The position numbers and the translations under genes are program-made. A DNA stretch of 5,468 bases from Clostridiales bacterium (GTDB taxonomy: Bacteria > Bacillota > Clostridia > Christensenellales > Christensenellaceae). The notes under the pieces were generated by a model. The model was not told where the DNA came from, made no database searches, and saw only the letters and a list, made by a program, of their open reading frames with translations. This document shows, one piece after another, positions 1-5,468 of this stretch. Location: NCBI GenBank assembly GCA_003510345.1, contig DOMW01000123.1:7060-12527 (forward strand), given 5' to 3'. Positions within the stretch are counted from its first letter, which is position 1, and the number at the start of each line of letters is the position of its first letter.

Positions 1-467
1 AGGGGATCATGTTTCGTGATATCACGACGCTGATTGGCGACGGGGAAGCGTACCGTTATGTGATCGATCAGTTTGTGGAGAAAATAAAAGACCTAGAGGT
101 GGACGTTATCCTCGTGCTGGACGCGCGCGGTTTCCTGGTGGGCTCGCCCGTGGCGTACTGTATGGGGAAGGGCGTGGTGCCCATCCGCAAGGCGGGCAAG
201 CTGCCGGCGGATACCTACAAGGTGGAGTTTGACCTTGAATATGGCAGCGATAAATTTGAAATGCATAAGGACGCGATAAAACCCGGCCAAAGAGTCGCCG
301 TGCTGGACGACCTGCTGGCGACGGGCGGCACGGCGAACGCCGCCACGAAGCTTGTGGAGATGGCGGGCGGGCAGGTGGTGGCGCTGGGGTTTGTGATAGA
401 GCTGAAAGGCCTCGGCGGCAGGTCGCTTTTGCCCGGCTACAATGTGTTTTCTCTGGTAGAGTATTGA
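1..467 (+). CDS. apt: Adenine phosphoribosyltransferase, 5'-truncated by window edge
   Basis: Cytoplasmic purine-salvage enzyme that converts adenine and PRPP to AMP and pyrophosphate. The visible part reads in frame from base 3 as G-I-M-F-R-D-I-T, which matches the internal 'PGI-x-FRDITTL' segment of Apt near residue 20. The ATG at 9 is therefore an internal Met and the purine-rich AGGGG before it is coding sequence, not a ribosome binding site; roughly 18-20 N-terminal residues lie outside the window. Counting from that Met, DARGFLVG (about 38-45) is the Apt-type signature, PIRKAGKLP (about 58-66) follows it, and VLDDLLATGGT (about 98-108) is the PRPP-binding loop with its acidic pair. The protein ends FSLVEY, a normal Apt C-terminus. 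The TGA at 465-467 lies 15 bases before the rel start and in the same frame. Family assignment is very secure. Confidence 0.96.
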   Translation, partial: GIMFRDITTLIGDGEAYRYVIDQFVEKIKDLEVDVILVLDARGFLVGSPVAYCMGKGVVPIRKAGKLPADTYKVEFDLEYGSDKFEMHKDAIKPGQRVAVLDDLLATGGTANAATKLVEMAGGQVVALGFVIELKGLGGRSLLPGYNVFSLVEY

Positions 468-473
468 TATTCC

Positions 474-480
474 GGGAAGG
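474..480 (+). promoter_or_regulatory. Ribosome binding site of rel, start ambiguous
   Basis: The purine run GGGAAGG sits in the apt-rel gap. It leaves only 2 bases before the GTG at 483, which is short, and 11 bases before an in-frame TTG at 492, which is long. No ATG is available near the N-terminus, and the apt stop at 465-467 is in the same frame, so no start further upstream is possible except within 468-482, where no usual start codon occurs in frame. Confidence 0.5.
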
Positions 481-482
481 GT

Positions 483-2636
483 GTGCGGAGCTTGACCGAT
501 AGCTACAGGGATTTTATACGGCGTCATAAACTGGAATATGACCCCGAGGTGGATAAGGCGTTTGAAATGGGCGAGAAGGCGCACGGCAGCCAGCTCCGCC
601 ATTCGGGCGAGCCTTATTTTACCCATCCCCTTGCCGTGTCGGATATCATCGCGGACCTGGGGCTGGACAGCACGACGATCATCGCGGGCATATTGCATGA
701 CGTGGTAGAGGATACCGAGCTTTCGATCGACGAGATCGAAAAAGAGTTTAACCCGGAGATCGCGAAACTTGTGGACGGCGTTACAAAACTCAAGAACTAT
801 GAATTCCAGTCGAAGGAAGAGCAGCAGTCCGAATCATTGCGCAAAATGTTTCTGGCGATGGCGAGCGATATCCGCGTCGTTATCATTAAGCTGGCGGACA
901 GGCTGCACAATATGCGCACGCTAAAATACCAATCGGAGAATAAGCAGATAGAAAAAGCAAAGGAAACACTGGAAATTTACGCGCCGCTGGCGCACAGGCT
1001 GGGTATAAGCACTATAAAATGGGAACTTGAGGACCTTTCTTTAAAATTTCTGCATCCGGACGACTACTTTGAGATTGCCAACCAGATCGCCGCGACAAGG
1101 CACGAGCGGGAGGGCCAGCTTGCCGCCGTGGTGAACCTGCTGGAAGAAAAGCTCGCTGAAATGCGCATCAAAGCGGATATCGAGGGGCGGCCCAAGCATA
1201 TCTACAGTATTTACAAAAAAATGCGGGAAAAGGGCAAGGCGTTTGAAGAGGTCTACGACCTCATTGCCATACGCATTATCGTTTCGAGCATAAAGGACTG
1301 CTACGGCGTGCTGGGGCTGGTGCATACGCTGTGGAAGCCGATCCCGCTGCGGTTTAAGGATTATGTGGCGGTGCCCAAGCAAAACATGTACCAATCGCTG
1401 CACACAACGCTTTTAGGGGAAGGCGGCAGGCCGTTTGAGGTGCAGATACGCACGTATGAGATGCACCGCACGGCGGAGTACGGCATCGCCGCGCACTGGA
1501 AATATAAAGAGGGCAAGGACGGCGACGGGGATATGTCTTCCAAGCTGGCGTGGCTGCGCGAGCTGATGGAGTGGCAGAACGACCTGAAAGACTCCAAAGA
1601 GTTCATGGAAACGCTGAAGATCGACATCTTTTCCGACCATGTGCTTGTGTTCACGCCCAAGGGCGATGTGAAGGACTTTGCGGCCGGCGCGACGCCGCTC
1701 GATTTTGCGTACAGCGTACACAGCGATGTGGGCAACCAGTGCGTGGGCGCGCGCATCAACGGCAAGCTGGTGCCGCTCGATTATGAATTGCAGACGGGCG
1801 ATATCGTGGAGATCATCGTATCTAAGGGGTCGCCTGGCCCCAGCCGCGATTGGCTGAAATTCACAAAAACGACGCAGGGGCGGAGCAAGATACGCCAGTG
1901 GTTTAAAAAAGAGCTGAAAGAAGAAAATATAAACAAGGGAAGGGAAGCGTTTGAAAAAGAAGCGAAACGGCAGGGATACAAACCGCGTGAGCTGCTAAAG
2001 CCGGAATGGCTGGCGGCGCTTTTCAAACGCTTCACATTGAAATCACAGGAGGATATGTTCGCGGCGATCGGTTATGGCGCGCTCACCGTGAACCAAGTGC
2101 TCACGAAGCTGATAGAGCAGTACCGCATTGAAAACCAGATAGAAACGGAAGAGCCGCGCCGGGGCATTGCGCAGGCGGGCAAGGGTTCGGATGGCGATAT
2201 CACGGTGAAAGGCTCGAAGGATATGGTCGTCCGCTTTGCCAAATGCTGCAACCCTGTGCCCGGCGACGAGATCGTGGGGTATATCACACGGGGCAGGGGC
2301 GTTTGCGTGCACACCAAAGACTGCAAGAATTTAAAGGATATTGGTTTTGAGCAGGAACGGCTGATCGATGTGGCGTGGACAGAGGAAGGCACGTCGAAGT
2401 ATAACGTGGAGGTGCAGGTCGTCGCGGAGGACCGCGCGGGGCTGATCGCCGATGTGACGCAGGCGTTGTATCAATCGGGCAGGGATATCACGTATATCAA
2501 CGCGAGCGCCGCCAAAAACGGCGTGGCGAATATCGCGCTCCGGTCCAACATCTCTTCGGTGGACGACATGAAAGAAATGATAGGGAGACTGAAATCACTG
2601 AAAGGCGTGACGGACGTCTTTCGGGTGAATTACTGA
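483..2636 (+). CDS. rel: Bifunctional (p)ppGpp synthetase/hydrolase Rel (long RSH)
   Basis: Stringent-response enzyme that makes (p)ppGpp from ATP and GDP/GTP on starved ribosomes and hydrolyses it with Mn2+. The 717 residues are the usual length for long RSH proteins. Domains in order: HD hydrolase about 25-180, with metal ligands H48, H72-D73 and D139 and catalytic E76-D77; synthetase about 235-345, with RPKHIYS at 236-242, D259, NMYQSLHTT at 301-309 and the glutamate of EVQIRT at 319; TGS about 385-446, with H413 in the SVHSDVG segment that meets the tRNA 3' end; helical region; CC/zinc-finger domain with C588, C589, H610 and C614; ACT/RRM domain about 640-714. RFKD at 290-293 is the RXKD form typical of bifunctional Rel rather than RelA, and the HD residues are intact, so both activities are expected. 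H40 stands where streptococcal Rel, as I recall it, has Lys45 near the guanine. The start is GTG at 483 or possibly TTG at 492. The symbol relA is also used for this gene. Confidence 0.97.
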   Translation: MRSLTDSYRDFIRRHKLEYDPEVDKAFEMGEKAHGSQLRHSGEPYFTHPLAVSDIIADLGLDSTTIIAGILHDVVEDTELSIDEIEKEFNPEIAKLVDGVTKLKNYEFQSKEEQQSESLRKMFLAMASDIRVVIIKLADRLHNMRTLKYQSENKQIEKAKETLEIYAPLAHRLGISTIKWELEDLSLKFLHPDDYFEIANQIAATRHEREGQLAAVVNLLEEKLAEMRIKADIEGRPKHIYSIYKKMREKGKAFEEVYDLIAIRIIVSSIKDCYGVLGLVHTLWKPIPLRFKDYVAVPKQNMYQSLHTTLLGEGGRPFEVQIRTYEMHRTAEYGIAAHWKYKEGKDGDGDMSSKLAWLRELMEWQNDLKDSKEFMETLKIDIFSDHVLVFTPKGDVKDFAAGATPLDFAYSVHSDVGNQCVGARINGKLVPLDYELQTGDIVEIIVSKGSPGPSRDWLKFTKTTQGRSKIRQWFKKELKEENINKGREAFEKEAKRQGYKPRELLKPEWLAALFKRFTLKSQEDMFAAIGYGALTVNQVLTKLIEQYRIENQIETEEPRRGIAQAGKGSDGDITVKGSKDMVVRFAKCCNPVPGDEIVGYITRGRGVCVHTKDCKNLKDIGFEQERLIDVAWTEEGTSKYNVEVQVVAEDRAGLIADVTQALYQSGRDITYINASAAKNGVANIALRSNISSVDDMKEMIGRLKSLKGVTDVFRVNY

Positions 2637-2647
2637 GGAGAAGCGGT

Positions 2648-3097
2648 ATGCGGGCGGTGGTGCAGCGGGTGAAACACGCGGGTGTATGCGTGGATGGGGA
2701 GACGGTCGCGCAGATAGGGCCGGGGCTTTTGGTGCTTTTGGGCATTGCGGAAGGCGACGGCAGGGCGGATATGGAGTATATCGCGGATAAATGCGTGAAC
2801 CTCCGCGTTTTTGAAGATGGGCAAGGGGTGATGAACCTTTCGCTCAAAGAGGCTGCGGGCGAGCTGCTTTTGGTTTCGCAGTTCACGCTGTATGGCGACG
2901 CGCGCCGCGGGCGCAGGCCCAGCTACATAAAAGCGGCGCGGCCGGGCGAGGCAAGCGTTCTTTTCGAGGAATGCGCCGCTGTTTTTAAGGAGAGGTACGG
3001 GCGGCTTAAAACGGGCAAGTTCCAAGCTATGATGGATGTTTCGCTTGTGAACGACGGCCCGGTGACGATACTGCTGGACAGTAAAAAGGAGTTTTGA
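2648..3097 (+). CDS. dtd: D-aminoacyl-tRNA deacylase
   Basis: Hydrolyses D-amino acids (and glycine mis-attached to tRNA-Ala) from tRNA, so that D-residues do not enter translation; a cytoplasmic homodimer acting mainly through RNA-based catalysis. The 149 residues match the family length. The start MRAVVQRV is the canonical N-terminus. The SQFTLYGD motif lies at 77-84 and the C-terminal NDGPVT at 135-140 carries the Gly-cisPro pair (G137-P138) that rejects L-amino acids by inserting into the partner's active site. GRRPSY at 88-93 is also typical. The site GAGGAG (2635-2640) overlaps the rel stop codon and is 7 bases from the ATG, so translation of rel and dtd may be coupled. Dtd sits directly after rel in many Bacillota. 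No anomaly was seen. Confidence 0.96.
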   Translation: MRAVVQRVKHAGVCVDGETVAQIGPGLLVLLGIAEGDGRADMEYIADKCVNLRVFEDGQGVMNLSLKEAAGELLLVSQFTLYGDARRGRRPSYIKAARPGEASVLFEECAAVFKERYGRLKTGKFQAMMDVSLVNDGPVTILLDSKKEF

Positions 3098-3098
3098 T

Positions 3099-3710
3099 AT
3101 GAAAGTGATTCCGATCGTGACGGGCATGATAGCTGAAAATACGTATATTGTGTTTCAGGACGCGGGGCGCGAGGCGATTTTGATCGACCCGGGCGACGAC
3201 GCGCAGAATATTATTGAGGCGCTTGCGGAAAACAAGCTTACCCCCACGCATATATTGCTGACGCACGGGCACTTCGACCATGTGGGTGCGGTAGAGGCTA
3301 TCCGGGAAAAATATGGCGCGAAGGTGCTGATTCATAAGGCGGACGCCGAATTGCTCGCAAGGCCGAACGCCGGGTTGTTTCAGCGGGCGGGCGGAGGCGC
3401 GGCTGCCGATGAATTGCTCGAAGGGGGCGAGACGCTGCAAATGGCGGGGCTTACCGTTGGGGTGCTGCACACGCCCGGGCATACCGGCGGCTGTGTTTGC
3501 TACAGGATAGGCGACGTGCTGTTTTCGGGTGATACGCTTTTTATGCAGAGTATAGGGCGGACGGATTTTTCCGAGAGCGACCCGCAGGCCATGCGCGACT
3601 CGTTGGAAAAACTCGCGAAGCTGGAACAGGATTATACTGTGATGCCGGGGCATGGGGCGGCGACGTCGCTTGCGGAAGAGAAGAAGTATAACCCGTATTT
3701 GAGCATGTGA
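3099..3710 (+). CDS. Metallo-beta-lactamase-fold hydrolase (glyoxalase II-like, YcbL type)
   Basis: Small cytoplasmic dinuclear-metal hydrolase of the glyoxalase II branch of the MBL superfamily, 203 residues, with no signal peptide. The metal-binding set is complete: THGHFDH at 55-61 gives H56, H58, D60 and H61; HTPGHT at 124-129 gives H128; SGDTLF at 143-148 gives the bridging D145; PGHG at 183-186 gives H185. GRTD at 153-156 is common in the YcbL-type subgroup. The protein lacks the C-terminal helical glutathione-binding domain of true glyoxalase II, so a glutathione thioester is not an obvious substrate; a small thioester or other ester is possible but not shown. Only 1 base separates it from dtd; AAGGAG (3086-3091) lies inside the end of dtd, 7 bases before the ATG. 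Fold and catalytic class are secure; the substrate is unknown. Confidence 0.9.
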   Translation: MKVIPIVTGMIAENTYIVFQDAGREAILIDPGDDAQNIIEALAENKLTPTHILLTHGHFDHVGAVEAIREKYGAKVLIHKADAELLARPNAGLFQRAGGGAAADELLEGGETLQMAGLTVGVLHTPGHTGGCVCYRIGDVLFSGDTLFMQSIGRTDFSESDPQAMRDSLEKLAKLEQDYTVMPGHGAATSLAEEKKYNPYLSM

Positions 3711-3713
3711 GTT

Positions 3714-3718
3714 GAGGG
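3714..3718 (+). promoter_or_regulatory. Ribosome binding site of hemZ, short spacing
   Basis: GAGGG lies 3 bases before the ATG at 3722, closer than the other sites in the cluster (7 bases for dtd and the MBL gene). An in-frame TGA at 3713-3715, overlapping this site, rules out any longer hemZ product, so the ATG at 3722 is the first possible start despite the tight spacing. Confidence 0.5.
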
Positions 3719-3721
3719 TTT

Positions 3722-5182
3722 ATGTTTGGGTTATTCACACAGACGCCGCAATTTTTCTCTGACCTTGCCGATGAGGTCAGGCTTTTTGAGGAAGTGAAGC
3801 GGATAGAGAAGCTGGAGCGCGAGGACACCCCGGGTGAAAAAGTGCTGCGGCACTTTTTCTTGCGTTGCGGCGCGGAATGGCAGTCGCGCGCGGTGTATTT
3901 GGCCGACGGGGCGGTGCGGGCGGAAATTGAAATGCGCGCCGCCGTTCCGGATACGGGCGATGGGATATTGATCAAAAAAATGCAGAAGCGGCTGGTCAAG
4001 CAAACGGTCTATGGCGTGTTAAAAGCCGCCACCGGCAAGGAGCTGCCCTGGGGGTCGCTCACCGGTATACGCCCGACAAAGCTCTTCCGGGAACTGCAAA
4101 AAGACATCGGAACAGAGGCCGCAAGGGAGCTGTTCCTGCGCGGGTTTGACGTATCGGATGTAAAAACGGACCTTGCGCAGCGCATCGCGGAAAACCAGCG
4201 CCCGTTCCTTGAAGATGTGCGGGAGGGCGACATTGACGTCTATGTGGGTATCCCTTTTTGCACGTCGCGCTGCAAGTATTGCTCGTTTGTCTCGCGGGAT
4301 ATGGAGCGGTCGGGTGATAGAAAAGAAGCGTACCTCGCGCGGCTTACACATGAGATTATGGCGGCGGAAGAGCTTATAGCCGGGCGGCGGGTGCGCGCGC
4401 TTTATGTAGGCGGGGGCACGCCCACCGCACTTTCGGAAAAAGAATTGGATGCATTGCTTACCATGCTGCACCGTGTTTTCGGTACGCCAGCCGAATACAC
4501 TGTGGAAGCGGGAAGGCCGGATACAGTCACCAAAGAAAAACTGGAGATAATACGGGCGCATGGGGCGGGGCGCGTGAGCATAAACCCGCAGACATTGAAG
4601 CGGCAAACGCTCGATTTGATCGGCAGGAAACACAGTGTGCGGGATTTTTACGACGCGTTCGCGCTGGCGCGGCGGGCCGGGTTTTCTTCCGTCAATACGG
4701 ATATTATTCTGGGACTGCCCGGCGAGGGGTTGGACGACGTGGAGCGCACGGTTTCGGGCATTATCGGCCTTGCGCCGGAAAATATCACGGCGCACACGCT
4801 GGCCATCAAAAACTCTTCGGAATTTGCGCTGGAGCAAACCCGCGCCCAAAACGCTGCGCTCACAGGCCGGATGGTGGACGCCGCGGATGAAATGCTGCTG
4901 CGGGCGGGCTACGAGCCGTATTACCTGTACCGGCAAAAGTACATGAGCGGGAACCTGGAAAACGCCGGGTTTGCCAAAGGGGGCGCGCTGTGCAGGTACA
5001 ATATCGACCATATGGAGGAAACGGTGAGCATACTGGCGTTTGGGGCGGGCGCGATCTCCAAGCGGTTGTTTGGCGGCGGGGCGCGTATCGAGCGGGCGGC
5101 GAATGTGAAGGATATCAAGCAGTATATTGAGAGGACGGATGAGATGGTGGGGAGGAAGAAGAAGTTGTTTGGCGAGGTGTGA
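3722..5182 (+). CDS. hemZ: Radical SAM protein HemZ (putative coproporphyrinogen III dehydrogenase)
   Basis: Oxygen-sensitive radical SAM enzyme of the HemN/HemW/HemZ group, annotated as decarboxylating coproporphyrinogen III to protoporphyrinogen IX without oxygen. At 486 residues it is close to the roughly 500 of Bacillus HemZ. An N-terminal region (about 1-165) carries the HemZ-typical GSLTGIRPTKL at 111-121. The radical SAM core follows: YVGIPFC leading to C180, C184 and C187 (CxxxCxxC, [4Fe-4S] ligands), GGGTPT at 230-235 (SAM binding), VEAGRPD at 261-267, SINPQT at 286-291 and DIILGLPGE at 327-335. The C-terminal YLYRQKYMSGNLEN segment (401-414) is characteristic of the group. After the cluster motif it has CSF, as HemW does, and not the fourth cysteine of E. 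coli HemN. Subfamily assignment is strong; the physiological reaction is uncertain, especially as no other haem gene is visible here. It is the last gene of the cluster in view. Confidence 0.92.
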   Translation: MFGLFTQTPQFFSDLADEVRLFEEVKRIEKLEREDTPGEKVLRHFFLRCGAEWQSRAVYLADGAVRAEIEMRAAVPDTGDGILIKKMQKRLVKQTVYGVLKAATGKELPWGSLTGIRPTKLFRELQKDIGTEAARELFLRGFDVSDVKTDLAQRIAENQRPFLEDVREGDIDVYVGIPFCTSRCKYCSFVSRDMERSGDRKEAYLARLTHEIMAAEELIAGRRVRALYVGGGTPTALSEKELDALLTMLHRVFGTPAEYTVEAGRPDTVTKEKLEIIRAHGAGRVSINPQTLKRQTLDLIGRKHSVRDFYDAFALARRAGFSSVNTDIILGLPGEGLDDVERTVSGIIGLAPENITAHTLAIKNSSEFALEQTRAQNAALTGRMVDAADEMLLRAGYEPYYLYRQKYMSGNLENAGFAKGGALCRYNIDHMEETVSILAFGAGAISKRLFGGGARIERAANVKDIKQYIERTDEMVGRKKKLFGEV

Positions 5183-5468
5183 TATTTATGTTATGGAAAT
5201 CAGTTATAGTAAGGACAAGAGGGTAACATTTTTGGAAGGATTATGAGGGGTCTAACGGATACCTTAGAGTAGAGTAACTTAACCTGGATAAGGGTTTAAT
5301 GCAGGGCACGTGTCTTTTTGGTTTTTTTGGGTGGCAGTGCAACAGAGTTTGTCTATGCCCCGGTTAGGCGTGGCCGCCCAAATATGAACCCGTATTTTAT
5401 TGTGAAAATATCTTTTGTTTACTTTTGGGTATTCCTTTTCCGTCAAGGTGCCTGCGGCGCATTATATG
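5183..5468. other. Non-coding tail downstream of hemZ
   Basis: This stretch holds no gene that I can support. G+C is about 41% (118 of 286 by hand count), clearly lower than in the genes before it. Stops are frequent in most frames. T-rich runs lie at 5315-5319 and 5322-5328, and a two-unit AGAGT tandem at 5266-5275. There is no clear terminator with a hairpin directly before its T-run, and no recognisable riboswitch or T-box consensus, although a T-box before hisS is common at this site in Clostridia. Besides the inverted repeat listed separately, only very short reading frames occur. It may be an ordinary spacer, an unrecognised RNA, or the remnant of a mobile or repeated element. Confidence 0.6.
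5326..5382. repeat. Imperfect inverted repeat / potential stem-loop
   Basis: TTTGGGTGGC at 5326-5335 pairs with GCCGCCCAAA at 5373-5382: 10 contiguous pairs with one G-U wobble, enclosing 37 bases. Inside, GCC at 5357-5359 can pair with GGC at 5367-5369 (7-base loop, extendable by one wobble), and ACA/TGT at 5342-5344 and 5350-5352 could form a very weak third arm, so a branched fold is possible. On the plus strand the T-run precedes the stem and does not follow it; on the minus strand the stem is followed by A residues. Neither arrangement is an intrinsic terminator. The pairing is read directly; any function is unknown. Confidence 0.45.

Noticed and set aside
9..467. Complete 152-residue apt starting at the ATG at 9 with AGGGG as its ribosome binding site
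   Set aside because: The upstream bases read in frame as G-I before the Met, matching the conserved internal segment of Apt, and the product would lack the usual N-terminus. The gene is cut by the window edge.
93..698. 201-codon minus-strand frame across the apt-rel junction
   Set aside because: It runs through two firmly identified genes and is rich in His, Arg and Gln, typical of an antisense shadow.
3027..3653. 208-codon open frame on the minus strand opposite the MBL gene
   Set aside because: It overlaps nearly all of a gene whose full catalytic motif set is on the other strand; low-complexity composition and no family resemblance.
4019..5011. 330-codon open frame on the minus strand opposite hemZ
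   Set aside because: It lies entirely inside hemZ, has no recognisable domain, is rich in Arg, Pro and His as expected for the complement of GC-rich codons, and hemZ is clearly the real gene.
5188..5226. 12-residue ORF starting at the ATG just after hemZ
   Set aside because: No ribosome binding site, very short, and no feature that sets it apart from chance.
5279..5328. Intrinsic terminator for the cluster
   Set aside because: TTAACC/GGGTTTAA (5279-5284 with 5292-5299) forms only a bulged 6-pair stem and ends about 15 bases before the T-runs; GGGCAC/GTGTCT (5304-5315) is a palindrome with no room for a loop unless three pairs open. Neither is convincing.
5326..5345. T-box leader, because GGGTGGCA resembles the start of the T-box sequence
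   Set aside because: The match breaks right after GGGTGGCA (the ACCGCG part is missing), and no stem I with a specifier loop could be recognised upstream.
5461..5466. Minus-strand TATAAT at the right edge as a promoter -10 element
   Set aside because: The hexamer matches the consensus perfectly, but any -35 element would lie beyond the window and no gene on the minus strand follows.

Overview
The window is a tightly packed plus-strand gene cluster of housekeeping genes followed by a short non-coding tail. The order is apt (truncated at the left edge), a bifunctional Rel (p)ppGpp synthetase/hydrolase, D-aminoacyl-tRNA deacylase (dtd), a small metallo-beta-lactamase-fold hydrolase, and the radical SAM protein HemZ. 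This order is familiar from Clostridia and other Bacillota (often recJ-apt-rel-dtd-MBL-hemZ-hisS-aspS). Together with Shine-Dalgarno sites upstream of most genes and an oxygen-independent radical SAM enzyme, it suggests a moderately GC-rich anaerobic member of the Clostridia. The species cannot be named from this sequence, so this placement is inference.

Layout: positions 1-467 hold the 3' part of apt; 483-2636 rel; 2648-3097 dtd; 3099-3710 the MBL hydrolase; 3722-5182 hemZ. The gaps are 15, 11, 1 and 11 bases and hold only ribosome binding sites, so the five genes are probably one transcript whose promoter lies upstream of the window. No catalytic motif is missing, no frameshift is visible, and every gene that starts in the window is full length.

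Positions 5183-5468 differ clearly: about 41% G+C by hand count, no convincing gene on either strand, no clear intrinsic terminator, and none of the conserved T-box sequence that often precedes hisS at this place in Clostridia. The tail holds a 10-bp imperfect inverted repeat (5326-5335 with 5373-5382) around a 37-base interior that can itself fold. It is the only part of the window the known genes do not explain.

The genes make loose biological sense together. Apt salvages adenine to AMP using PRPP, and purine nucleotides feed the GTP/ATP pools that Rel consumes when it makes (p)ppGpp. Rel reads uncharged tRNA on stalled ribosomes, while Dtd clears D-amino acids and achiral glycine from mischarged tRNA. 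The MBL hydrolase and HemZ are conserved neighbours without a firm functional link. I found no convincing new biological system; the tail is the best candidate for a second look.
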